The notes beneath the pieces are model-generated. The model had not been told where the DNA came from. It searched no databases and saw only the letters and a program-made list of their open reading frames with translations. A stretch of 64,000 nucleotides of DNA, from NCBI GenBank assembly GCA_030733815.1, contig JAUZQE010000006.1:1-64000 (forward strand), given 5' to 3'. Position 1 is the first letter of the stretch. Each line of letters opens with the position of its first letter. The translations under genes were made by a program, and so were the position numbers. Shown in pieces: positions 9,117 to 17,524 of the stretch. The stretch comes from Yanghanlia caeni (GTDB lineage Bacteria > Pseudomonadota > Gammaproteobacteria > Burkholderiales > Burkholderiaceae_B).

Positions 9117-9902
9117 ATGGGTTTCCTACAAGGCAAGCGCATTCTGATCACAGGGCTGATTTCCACCCGATCGATTGCCTACGGCATTGCACAAGCCTGC
9201 CACCGCGAAGGCGCTGAGCTGGCCTTCACCTACGCCGGCGACCGCTTCAAGGAACGGGTCGAAGAATTCGCCCAGGAATTCGGCAGCAATATCGTGTTGT
9301 CGTGCGATGTGTCGGAAGACGCGCAGATCGAACAGACCTTCAAGTCGATTGGCGAAAAATGGGACGGCCTCGACGGCCTGGTGCACGCCATCGGCTTTTC
9401 GCCGCGCGAAGCGCTCGAAGGCGACGTGCTGCATGGCATGACCCGCGAAAACTACCGAGTTGCCCACGACATCTCGGCGTACAGCTTTCCGGCCATGACC
9501 AAGGCTGCGCTGCCCCTGCTGGAAGGTCGCAACAGCTCGGTGCTGACGCTCACCTACCTGGGTGCCGAACGCGTCGTGCCCCACTACAACATGATGGGCC
9601 TGGCCAAAGCGTCGCTGGAGGCCAGCGTGCGTTACCTCGCCGCAGCCCTTGGCCCGCGCGGCATCCGGGCCAACGGCATTTCGGCCGGCCCCATCAAGAC
9701 CCTGGCCGCCAGCGGCATCAAAGACTTCACACTCATTTTCAAGTTTGTCGAGCAGCACGCCCCATTGCGCCGCAACGTCACAATCGAAGACGTGGGCAAC
9801 ACGGCGGCCTTCCTGCTGTCTGACCTGGCTGCCGGCATCACCGGCGAAATCACGCACGTCGACTGCGGCTTCAATGCCGTGGTGCCCGGCATGGAACGTT
9901 AG
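9117..9902 (+). CDS. fabI: enoyl-[acyl-carrier-protein] reductase (NADH)
   Basis: Catalyses the last reduction of each fatty-acid elongation cycle, trans-2-enoyl-ACP to acyl-ACP. The 261-aa SDR-type protein shows the atypical FabI nucleotide motif [13 protein letters not shown] and the catalytic Tyr-x6-Lys in YNMMGLAK, with a second Tyr in LTYLGAER. The family ending [17 protein letters not shown] is also present. AAAGGATC lies 8 nt upstream of the ATG as ribosome binding site. It is the only enoyl-ACP reductase seen here, so intrinsic sensitivity to FabI-directed compounds such as triclosan would depend on whether other isozymes exist. Its stop codon overlaps that of the convergent trhO by 4 nt. 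Confidence 0.97.
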   Translation: MGFLQGKRILITGLISTRSIAYGIAQACHREGAELAFTYAGDRFKERVEEFAQEFGSNIVLSCDVSEDAQIEQTFKSIGEKWDGLDGLVHAIGFSPREALEGDVLHGMTRENYRVAHDISAYSFPAMTKAALPLLEGRNSSVLTLTYLGAERVVPHYNMMGLAKASLEASVRYLAAALGPRGIRANGISAGPIKTLAASGIKDFTLIFKFVEQHAPLRRNVTIEDVGNTAAFLLSDLAAGITGEITHVDCGFNAVVPGMER

Positions 9903-10957
9903 ACGGGCCCGCCTTCGGCATGCCCCGACGCTGCTGCAGCCGCCGCTGCGGCAGCGCGACGCGCCGCCAGCCTGGCCTCGCGGCGTGCCTTGGCCTCGGC
10001 CAGCGCCCGGGCCTTTGCCTGCTTTTTCAGCTCAACCCGCTCGCCGATGTGGCGCTCGGCGCGTGCCCGCGCCAGTTCCACCTGGCGCTGCCGTTCGGCA
10101 AAACGCTGCTTCTGTTCGGGCGTATGCTTGTCGTGGCAGTGAATGCAGCTCACCCCTTCGATGTAATGGCCGGCCGCCTTGTCTTCGGGGCTGAGCGGCT
10201 CGCGGCAGGCGCGGCAGAACTCATAGTTGCCCGGCTTCAGGCCATGACGTACCGAGACGCGCTCATCGAACACGAAGCAGTCGCCGCGCCACAGGCTGCC
10301 GTCTTCCGGTACCGTTTCCAGATACTTGAGAATGCCACCTTCCAGGTGATAGACCTCGTCGTAGCCCAGCGTGCGCATGTAGGCCGTGGATTTCTCGCAG
10401 CGAATGCCACCCGTGCAGAACATGGCCACCTTGCGCTTGCCGTGCAGCACGCCGCCTTCCTTGCGCTGGGCTTCGACCCAGCCGGGAAACTCAGTGAAAC
10501 TGCGGGTTTCGGGGTTGATGGCGCCTTCGAACGTGCCAATGCGGTATTCGTAGTCGTTGCGGGTGTCGACCAGCACGACGTCCGGGTCGGAAATCAACGA
10601 ATTCCAGTCTTCGGGTTTCACGTAGATGCCCGCCATGGTGGCTGCCTGCACATTGGGAATGCCCATGGTGACGATTTCGCGCTTGAGCTTCACCTTCATG
10701 CGGTAAAAAGGCATACGCGGCGCCCAAGATTCCTTGTGCGAAAGGTCTGCCAGCCCCGGCTCATCGCGCAGGCGCTGCAGCACCGCACGTATGCCCGCCT
10801 CGCTTCCGGCAATGGTACCGTTGATGCCTTCTTCGGCAAGCAGAAGCGTGCCCTTCACCCCCTGCTTTTCGCAAAACTCGAGCAGCGGGGCGCGCAGTGC
10901 GCGGAAGTCGGGCAGATGAACGAACTTGTATAGTGCGGCAACCAGAAAATCAGCCAT
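9899..10957 (-). CDS. trhO: tRNA uridine(34) hydroxylase, rhodanese-like (TrhO/YceA)
   Basis: O2-dependent enzyme that hydroxylates U34 in tRNA anticodons to ho5U, the precursor of cmo5U/mcmo5U. The 352-aa protein has an N-terminal acylphosphatase-like domain ([15 protein letters not shown]). The rhodanese domain carries the active Cys in [12 protein letters not shown], followed by two CxxC pairs (FCRACREP and VSCIHCHDK) that look like a zinc knuckle. The final 40 residues are a basic/alanine extension with a run of nine alanines (AAAAAAAAA), longer than in most homologues. The start at 10957 ([15 protein letters not shown]) matches the family. An upstream in-frame extension overlaps the next gene's promoter region and was rejected. 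Confidence 0.93.
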   Translation of the reverse strand: MADFLVAALYKFVHLPDFRALRAPLLEFCEKQGVKGTLLLAEEGINGTIAGSEAGIRAVLQRLRDEPGLADLSHKESWAPRMPFYRMKVKLKREIVTMGIPNVQAATMAGIYVKPEDWNSLISDPDVVLVDTRNDYEYRIGTFEGAINPETRSFTEFPGWVEAQRKEGGVLHGKRKVAMFCTGGIRCEKSTAYMRTLGYDEVYHLEGGILKYLETVPEDGSLWRGDCFVFDERVSVRHGLKPGNYEFCRACREPLSPEDKAAGHYIEGVSCIHCHDKHTPEQKQRFAERQRQVELARARAERHIGERVELKKQAKARALAEAKARREARLAARRAAAAAAAAASGHAEGGPV

Positions 10958-10993
10958 GGGAAAACCTGTCAGCAAAAGGAGCCACATTTTAGT

Positions 10994-12058
10994 ATGGACT
11001 CGGTGACTCAAGCCGTACTCGGTGCGGGCATAGCAGGAGCCATGATGGGGCGCCGATACGGGCGCAAGGCGCTCGTGGCCGGTGCGGTGCTCGCCACGCT
11101 TCCCGACCTGGATGTCGTGATCGACTATGGCAACCCGCTGGCACAGATGATCAACCACAGGGGATTCTCGCATTCACTGTTCGTACTCACGGCATTTGCC
11201 CTGTTGCTCGCATGGCTGGCCCGGCGCTTTCGCCTGCACAAAGACGGCAACGATTACGGCCGGCTCACGCTGACGCTCTGGCTGATTCTGATCACGCACC
11301 CCATTCTCGATGCCTTCACCAGCTACGGTACCCAGCTGTGGTGGCCGCTACGGCCCACGCCGGCGAGCTGGTCGAGCGTATTCATCATCGACCCCTTCTA
11401 TACGCTGCCGCTGCTCGCCGGCGTCGTGGCCGGGTTCGTCATGGGAATGCGGCCTGCCACATGCCGGGCCCTCGCCTGGCTGCTGGTGGTGGGCGCCAGC
11501 TACCTGCTCGCATCACTGGGCGCCAAACATTGGGCCGAACAGCGCGTGCACGCCATGCTGACGCAGCAGGGCCGCACGCCGGTGGCCATGTTTTCCGTTC
11601 CCCAGCCGTTCAATATCGTGCTGTGGCGCGTGGTGGCACGCATGGAAGACGGCAACTACGTGGAAGCGGTGACGGGCATGCTCGACCCCGACGAGCGCGA
11701 ACCCGAATTCATCGCCTTCCCGTCGAACGCGGAATTGGGCGAGGCCCTGACTCCCCAGACCTGGCTCGACGGCCTGCGCTGGTTCACGGGCGACTGGCTG
11801 CGCTATGACGACATCGGCGGCAAGCTGGTGGTGTCCGACCTGCGCATGGGCATCGGCACCGGGCACTATTCATTCCGCTTCCTGGTGGGTGAACGCGACC
11901 CGCACACGGGCGAATGGCAGGCCGTGACACCCGAGTACTGGCAGGGTGGCCCGGCCCGACGTGACATGGCCGCGCTGAGCGCGACGCTGCAACGGGTGTG
12001 GGAAACGGGCTCGCCCCTGCCACTGGCGATGTGGAATCAGCGCATGACGCAGCCCTGA
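10994..12058 (+). CDS. membrane-bound metal-dependent hydrolase, YdjM/DUF457 family
   Basis: Integral membrane protein of unknown substrate, 354 aa. The N-terminal half carries the family signature: [19 protein letters not shown], then [12 protein letters not shown] and [11 protein letters not shown], whose His and Asp residues are predicted metal ligands. Four or five hydrophobic segments follow ([56 protein letters not shown]). A soluble C-terminal region of about 140 residues ends in WNQRMTQP. E. coli YdjM is LexA-regulated; I see no LexA box in the 36 nt separating this gene from divergent trhO. Function beyond family membership is unknown. Confidence 0.85.
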   Translation: MDSVTQAVLGAGIAGAMMGRRYGRKALVAGAVLATLPDLDVVIDYGNPLAQMINHRGFSHSLFVLTAFALLLAWLARRFRLHKDGNDYGRLTLTLWLILITHPILDAFTSYGTQLWWPLRPTPASWSSVFIIDPFYTLPLLAGVVAGFVMGMRPATCRALAWLLVVGASYLLASLGAKHWAEQRVHAMLTQQGRTPVAMFSVPQPFNIVLWRVVARMEDGNYVEAVTGMLDPDEREPEFIAFPSNAELGEALTPQTWLDGLRWFTGDWLRYDDIGGKLVVSDLRMGIGTGHYSFRFLVGERDPHTGEWQAVTPEYWQGGPARRDMAALSATLQRVWETGSPLPLAMWNQRMTQP

Positions 12059-12140
12059 GCCCGGCCGCCTGTTTCATGTGCTTGCCGATTGATGCAGCGC
12101 TGTAATGCGTACGTCATGCAAGACCCGCACAATGCGAGGC

Positions 12141-12338
12141 ATGAGACAAACACAACGACCTGATTCCACTGCAATCAGCACCGCCACGGCCACCATGCTG
12201 GAGCGGGCCCGCCACGTACTGGAACTGACGCATCAACACTGGCAGCTGCACGAGGCCGCCGCCACGGGCAAGAAGACCCGCCGCAAGAGACGCGCGCCCC
12301 AGCCCTACACCGGCCTGCGCTGCCCGCTGTGCGCTTAA
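12141..12338 (+). CDS. small hypothetical protein with C-terminal CxxC
   Basis: A 65-aa basic protein starting MRQTQRPDSTAISTATATM and ending GLRCPLCA. The middle is predicted helical (MLERARHVLELTHQHWQLHE), followed by a strongly basic patch (GKKTRRKRRAP) and a terminal CPLC. GCGAGG sits 4 nt before the chosen ATG as a possible ribosome binding site; another in-frame start lies at 12105. I do not recognise a family. The basic patch plus CxxC could bind nucleic acid or metal, which is inference only. It ends tail-to-tail with the heavy-metal-domain gene (4-nt overlap). Confidence 0.45.
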   Translation: MRQTQRPDSTAISTATATMLERARHVLELTHQHWQLHEAAATGKKTRRKRRAPQPYTGLRCPLCA

Positions 12339-12589
12339 CCGCCGCAGCCGCCGCAACACGCACCATCTTCGCCGTGCACGGGCTTGGCGATGGCATAGCC
12401 GGCCTCTTCAACGGCAACCTTCAGGCGCTGCAGTGACACCACTTCCTCGTTGAACGTGACCGACGCCTTGGCATTTTCAAACGACACCTCGGCGCTGTCG
12501 ACGCCGTTGACCGCCTTGAGCGCGTCAGCCACCTTGGCGGCGCAATGGTTGCCCTGCAAACCTGCGAGTTTGATCATTCCGACCTGCAT
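12335..12589 (-). CDS. heavy-metal-associated (HMA) domain protein, atypical metal site
   Basis: An 84-aa protein with the ferredoxin-like HMA fold of CopZ/Atx1 metallochaperones. MIKLAGLQGNHCAAKVADAL is followed by the conserved AEVSFENAKASVTFNEE and LKVAVEEAGYAIAKPV. The usual GMTCxxC motif reads GLQGNHC, so the first Cys is replaced by Gly and only one Cys remains. A Cys-rich tail (DGACCGGCGG) adds three cysteines at the extreme C-terminus. The ATG at 12589 is preceded by AAAGG 9 nt upstream; a longer in-frame extension is possible but lacks a ribosome site. A good promoter with a palindrome lies 55-85 nt upstream. No copper ATPase is adjacent, so it may be a metal buffer or chaperone of unknown metal. 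Confidence 0.8.
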   Translation of the reverse strand: MQVGMIKLAGLQGNHCAAKVADALKAVNGVDSAEVSFENAKASVTFNEEVVSLQRLKVAVEEAGYAIAKPVHGEDGACCGGCGG

Positions 12590-12644
12590 CTTCTGAACCT
12601 TTATCGAGAACGTTGCGACGGGAACGCCCGCCGAGCAAAGATGC

Positions 12645-12673
12645 ATATTAGGTATACCTTTAACTGTGCGCAA
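12645..12673 (-). promoter_or_regulatory. sigma70-like promoter with embedded palindrome, upstream of the HMA gene
   Basis: On the minus strand TTGCGC (12673-12668) and TAATAT (12650-12645) are separated by exactly 17 nt. The spacer contains the perfect 10-bp palindrome AGGTATACCT (12659-12650), which overlaps the -10 box, a position suited to a repressor. The predicted transcript would have a leader of about 50 nt before the start codon at 12589. The spacer is too short for a MerR/CueR-type operator, which needs 19-20 bp. Confidence 0.58.
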
Positions 12674-12768
12674 GCCAGACCGGCGACATCCTTAAGATGG
12701 ATCAATGTTGATGAAGGCCTGACTCTGGCAGGCGACGCATTCAACGCCAGAAATTCAGCGAACCCGAT

Positions 12769-13488
12769 TCAGGATTGCGCCGCCTTCATGCGCAGGTGGC
12801 GGCGCCGGCGCGCAGCCAGCCACTTGCCGGCCGCGATGACGAGCACTGCACCAGCCAGTTCGGCCGCCAGCTTGGTTGTGGCCGCCGGTTCGCCCAGGTG
12901 TTCGACCAGGAATACGTCGGTAATGAACATGCCGCCGGCGATCCAGCCCAGCAGCCCCGCCCCGAACGTAACCACGAGGGGAAAGCGGTCGATGAGCTTG
13001 AGCACCAGGGTGCTGCCCCATACGATGATGGGCACACTGACGCACAGCCCGAAGATGACGTAGTAGAGCTGATGGTCGGCGTGTGCGTTCTGTGCGGCGC
13101 CCGCAATGGCGATGACGTTGTCGAGGCTCATGGCGAAATCGGCCACGATGATGGTTTTGATGGCCGACATGACCGACGTGCCACCGGTTATGTTGCCGTG
13201 TTCATCTTCTTCGGGCGCCAGAAGCTTGATGCCGATCCAGAGCAGCAACACACAGCCCACCACCTTCAGAAAGGGAATGTCGAGCAGCACCAGAGCGAAC
13301 GCGATGAGCAGTACGCGCAACAGGATAGCGCCGGCCGTACCCCACAGAATGCCCTTCATGCGCTGGCGATGGGGCAAATTGCGGCAGGCGAGCGCAATGA
13401 CGACCGCGTTGTCGCCCCCCAGCAGAATGTCGATAAGAATGATCTGGAAGATGGCGCCCAAATGCAGCGCCTCGATGAACTCGGACAT
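12769..13488 (-). CDS. TerC family membrane protein (YjbE/YkoY type, probable metal ion exporter)
   Basis: Integral membrane protein of 239 aa with about seven hydrophobic segments. It has the two characteristic acidic motifs of TerC proteins, GGDNAVVIALACRNL in TM1 and MSLDNVIAIAGAA after the charged central loop (APEEDEHGNITGG). Members of the YjbE/YkoY branch are linked to manganese export and cotranslational metalation of secreted enzymes, and are often under metal or pH-responsive RNA leaders. The terminal RRRRHLRMK segment is cytoplasmic. The leader contains two mutually exclusive stems, annotated separately, with the likely Shine-Dalgarno GGGGA inside one of them. Confidence 0.9.
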   Translation of the reverse strand: MSEFIEALHLGAIFQIILIDILLGGDNAVVIALACRNLPHRQRMKGILWGTAGAILLRVLLIAFALVLLDIPFLKVVGCVLLLWIGIKLLAPEEDEHGNITGGTSVMSAIKTIIVADFAMSLDNVIAIAGAAQNAHADHQLYYVIFGLCVSVPIIVWGSTLVLKLIDRFPLVVTFGAGLLGWIAGGMFITDVFLVEHLGEPAATTKLAAELAGAVLVIAAGKWLAARRRRHLRMKAAQS

Positions 13489-13560
13489 AGGCGTTTTTTT
13501 CCCCGTGAATGGGGAACGCGCGACTGTTCTTGTAAGGTGCGCCCCGCGAGGACGCGTTCC
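13489..13560 (-). promoter_or_regulatory. structured 5' leader of the terC gene (candidate RNA switch)
   Basis: On the minus-strand RNA, GGAACGCG (13560-13553) can pair perfectly with CGCGTTCC (13520-13513), enclosing 32 nt. Alternatively CCCC (13514-13511) can pair with GGGG (13504-13501) across ATTCAC. The two stems share 13513-13514, so they exclude each other. The GGGGA of the second stem is the only good Shine-Dalgarno, about 11 nt before the ATG. Opening versus closing of the short stem would therefore expose or hide it. The yybP-ykoY consensus (GGGGAGUA and its partner loop) is not recognisable. Confidence 0.42.
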
Positions 13561-13567
13561 TTTTATT

Positions 13568-13598
13568 ATTCTAAAGACCCGATGGGCGGTAAGGGCAA
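13568..13598 (-). promoter_or_regulatory. possible promoter of the terC gene
   Basis: Minus-strand TTGCCC (13598-13593) can be paired with TTTAGA (13575-13570, 17-nt spacer) or with TAGAAT (13573-13568, 19-nt spacer). Transcription would start close to the first arm of the leader stem at 13560. The match is moderate and no other candidate is better placed. Confidence 0.38.
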
Positions 13599-13620
13599 TA
13601 CCGGCACTTGGGTAAGGGTT

Positions 13621-14910
13621 TTAATGGGCCTCGTTACCCGACCGGGTTTTCGCAGCGTTCGCCTCGGCACCCAGCCTGCTTTGCTCGCAATGCAGCGTGC
13701 GCAGATACTGGGCGTTCTTGCGCAGCCAGTCGGGCAGATCGGGCCCGGGCATGGGCCGCGCGATGAGGTAGCCCTGGCCCAGCACGCAGCCGAAATCCTG
13801 CAACAGCCGCCAGTCTTCGAGGTGCTCGACGCCTTCGGCCACGGTAACCAGATTCAGACGATTGGCCATTTCGAGTGCCGACTGAAGAATGACCCGCAGA
13901 TGCTCGCGCTGGGCCGCCCCATGCACGAACGAGCGGTCGACCTTGAGTTCGGTGAAGGGAATGCGCGCCAGCTGCTGCATTGACGAAAAACCGGTGCCGT
14001 AGTCGTCGATGGACAGGCCGAAGCCCTTGAGCCGCATGCGTGCCAGCACCCCCAGCGCGGTGCCGAGATTGGCCACGACCGAGCTTTCGGTGATTTCCCA
14101 GACGATCTGGTCGGCCCGTACCGCATGACGCTCGATGAGCTTGGTGATGTCGTCGACAAACTGATCGGAGTCGAGCTGCTGTGGCGACAGGTTGATGGCC
14201 ATGGATAACCGCAGACCGCGCTTGTTCCATTGCGTGGCCTGGGCGCAGGCCTGTTCGACGATGCGCAGCGTGAGGTCGTGGATCATGCCGTACTGCTCGG
14301 CCACCGGAATGAAGCGGTTCGGCGGGATCACACTGCCGTCGGGCCGCACCCAGCGGGCCAGGGCCTCGACCCCCTTGATGACGCCGGTGCGAACGTCGAG
14401 CTTGGGCTGATAATGGGCCTGTATCTCGCCGTTCTGGATGGCCGTGCGCAGATCGTTCAGGCTGAATTTGGCGAGGTCGGGAGCCGGGGCCGGCTGCTTT
14501 CTGTTCAACCCGCTCAGCGCCGACGCCACCTGGGGCAGATTCAGCGGCTTCTGCAGGCTTGCCAGCACCTCCATGCCCAGCGATTGCGTCATGGTTTCCA
14601 CTGCACTGATCAGCGGGCTTTCGCGACTGGATGCGAGCACCACCGGCACATGTATGCGACGCTTCTTCAGGTTCTGAATGAGCTCCACCCCATTCATTCC
14701 GGGCATTTCAAGGTCGACCATGAGCACCGCCGGCAGCACCGGCAGCGTGGCCAGCAGATCGAGCGCTTCGGCGCCATTGCTGGCTTCGTAAATATGCTCG
14801 ACGCCGGCTTCACGGCACAGATCGACCGCATGGCGGCGTTGCACGGCACTGTCGTCAATGACCAGAACGGATTCAGGAATCGACGGCATAAGCGAATGGA
14901 GTGTCGTCAT
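13621..14910 (-). CDS. response regulator with EAL domain (REC-EAL c-di-GMP phosphodiesterase)
   Basis: Two-domain signalling protein of 429 aa. The N-terminal receiver domain has the acidic pair VLVIDD (about 15-20), the phosphoacceptor Asp in VLMVDLEMPG (Asp about 66), Ser in VVLASSRES and Lys in SLQKPL. The EAL domain keeps the motifs for c-di-GMP hydrolysis: VEALARW, INLSPQQL, EITESS, DDYGTGFSS, ELKVDRSF, VAEGVE and LGQGYLIARP, so it is predicted to be active. The start at 14910 overlaps the cheR stop by 4 nt (ATGA), implying translational coupling. It is the likely output of the upstream chemosensory genes. Because the kinase gene is broken, its phosphodonor is unclear. Confidence 0.9.
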   Translation of the reverse strand: MTTLHSLMPSIPESVLVIDDSAVQRRHAVDLCREAGVEHIYEASNGAEALDLLATLPVLPAVLMVDLEMPGMNGVELIQNLKKRRIHVPVVLASSRESPLISAVETMTQSLGMEVLASLQKPLNLPQVASALSGLNRKQPAPAPDLAKFSLNDLRTAIQNGEIQAHYQPKLDVRTGVIKGVEALARWVRPDGSVIPPNRFIPVAEQYGMIHDLTLRIVEQACAQATQWNKRGLRLSMAINLSPQQLDSDQFVDDITKLIERHAVRADQIVWEITESSVVANLGTALGVLARMRLKGFGLSIDDYGTGFSSMQQLARIPFTELKVDRSFVHGAAQREHLRVILQSALEMANRLNLVTVAEGVEHLEDWRLLQDFGCVLGQGYLIARPMPGPDLPDWLRKNAQYLRTLHCEQSRLGAEANAAKTRSGNEAH

Positions 14911-15746
14911 GGGTTCACGGGTTTCCTGTAGATCGCCGAGGCCACCGCTTCGAGCGGAACGCACACGCCATGCAGTGATTCGGAATGGCCCGTTATAAGG
15001 TAGCCGCCCGGGCGCAGGTAGCGCAGCACCGATTCCAGCACCCGGATTTTGGTGGGCAGATCAAAGTAAATGATCACATTGCGCAGAAATATGACATCGA
15101 ACTGCCCCAGCGTATCGGGAAGCCGTGTCAGATTCATTGAAACGAACGATACCCGCTCACGAAGCGAACGCTCTACCAGCAATTGCCCTGTGTATTCATC
15201 GACGCCACGCAGGCAGTAGCGTTTGAGGTAGGGCTGCGGGATATGCTCGCAACGTGAAAGAGGGTACATGCCGCGCCGCGCGCTGCGCAATACGCGCTGG
15301 CTGACGTCGGAGCCAAGCACGCGCCAGGGGGCGTCGCCCAGCGTGTCGTGCAGCACCATTGCGATGCTGTATGCCTCTTCGCCGCTGGCACTGGCCGCGC
15401 TCCATACGCTGAACGGCGCGTCTGCTCGCGTTGCCGGCACGATGCTCTGGCTCAGAAACTCGAAATGCGCCGGCTCACGAAAGAAATAGGTTTCGTTCGT
15501 GGTGATGAGGTCAATCGCCTGCTGCAGCTCTTCGGCCGCCGCCTCGCCGGGGCCCGTGATGAACCGATAGTAATCATGGAAACGGCTCAGGCCCAGCGCC
15601 ATCAGCCGGCTCTCCAGCCGGCTTGCAAGCAGCGCCTTCTTTTCATCAGACAGGTGCAGGCCGATCTGCTGCTTGAAAAGCGTCTGAAACAGCGCGAGTT
15701 CGCTGTCGCTGACCACGAAGGGTTGGAAAATATGGGGGGCATTCAT
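14907..15746 (-). CDS. cheR: CheR-type chemoreceptor glutamate methyltransferase
   Basis: SAM-dependent methyltransferase that methylates glutamates on chemoreceptors for adaptation. The 279-aa protein has the helical N-terminal CheR domain (SELALFQTLFKQQIGLHLSD, TTNETYFFREPAHF). The SAM-binding region VWSAASASGEEAYSIAM follows, then SDVSQRVLRSARRGMY, FDVIFLRNVIIYFD and the ending GYLITGHSESLHG. All are standard CheR features, and no TPR extension is present. Its ATG overlaps the cheW stop and its stop overlaps the REC-EAL start, so cheW-cheR-REC-EAL form one tight operon. Its receptor substrate seems to be the truncated MCP upstream or receptors encoded elsewhere. Confidence 0.92.
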   Translation of the reverse strand: MNAPHIFQPFVVSDSELALFQTLFKQQIGLHLSDEKKALLASRLESRLMALGLSRFHDYYRFITGPGEAAAEELQQAIDLITTNETYFFREPAHFEFLSQSIVPATRADAPFSVWSAASASGEEAYSIAMVLHDTLGDAPWRVLGSDVSQRVLRSARRGMYPLSRCEHIPQPYLKRYCLRGVDEYTGQLLVERSLRERVSFVSMNLTRLPDTLGQFDVIFLRNVIIYFDLPTKIRVLESVLRYLRPGGYLITGHSESLHGVCVPLEAVASAIYRKPVNP

Positions 15747-16279
15747 TGCAGCATCCGCTGCTTGAGGTCGTCGACCGACAAAAGCAGCGCCCGGTCGAGC
15801 AGCAACGTGCGCACACCGCCCAACATCAGCGCGCGCTCGACGTATTCGGGCGGCAGCGGCGCACGCACGCTGCCCGCTTCCGCAACCTCGGCAGCCACAT
15901 CACATTCGTCGGCACTCAACACCGCCTGCACGGCATCGACCAGCACGCCCACCAGCACGTCGCCCGAATCACGCCTGAGCTCATGCACCAGCACGCAGCT
16001 GCGGCGGGTGAGCGGTGCCGTTTCGTACCCCAGTCGTGCGCGCAGATCGAGCACCGGAATCACCGCACCCCGCACGTTCATGACACCACGCAGGAATGGC
16101 GGCATGCCGGGCACGTCGGTAATCGGCAGGCTGCCGACCACTTCACGTATGCCCTCAATCGGCAATGCGTACACGTCGCCCCCCAGCAGGAATGTGAGGT
16201 ATTCCGGCTGAAAGAGGGGCGGCAGCCCCGCTGACTCTGCCGGGTCGGTCATGGCGGTGACGGGGTCGGGATGCGGCAA
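15743..16279 (-). CDS. cheW: CheW-like chemotaxis coupling protein
   Basis: Adaptor that links chemoreceptors to a CheA kinase. The 178-aa protein is essentially one CheW domain: YLTFLLGGDVYALPIEGIREV, then GMPPFLRGVMNVRGAVIPVLDLRARLG and CVLVHELRRDSGDVLVGVLVDAV. A longer-than-usual tail (PPEYVERALMLGGVRTLLLDRALLLSVDDL) still carries the C-terminal receptor/kinase contact strand. It follows the broken cheA/mcp gene by 45 nt and overlaps cheR by 4 nt. With both kinase and receptor damaged locally, it would have to work with partners from another locus or be on the way to loss. Confidence 0.9.
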   Translation of the reverse strand: MPHPDPVTAMTDPAESAGLPPLFQPEYLTFLLGGDVYALPIEGIREVVGSLPITDVPGMPPFLRGVMNVRGAVIPVLDLRARLGYETAPLTRRSCVLVHELRRDSGDVLVGVLVDAVQAVLSADECDVAAEVAEAGSVRAPLPPEYVERALMLGGVRTLLLDRALLLSVDDLKQRMLQ

Positions 16280-16324
16280 TGCGGGTGTCTCCGTTGTTAT
16301 GTATGGATGCTATGGATGCGAACC

Positions 16325-17427
<1,103 letters not shown>

Positions 17428-17524
17428 ACCGATTCCTCTTGAAACCCATGTCGCGCAGAGATACACCGCTGTTTCAATACATGTCGCGACTTTCGATCAT
17501 AGGCTGTGCGGCCCGGGGCCGCAA

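Noticed and set aside
10958-10993. LexA box controlling the YdjM-like gene, as in E. coli ydjM
   Set aside because: No CTG-N10-CAG or similar dyad was found in the short gap before the gene.
12645-12673. CueR/MerR-type promoter for the HMA gene
   Set aside because: The spacer is 17 nt, not 19-20, and the dyad AGGTATACCT differs from the usual copper operator.
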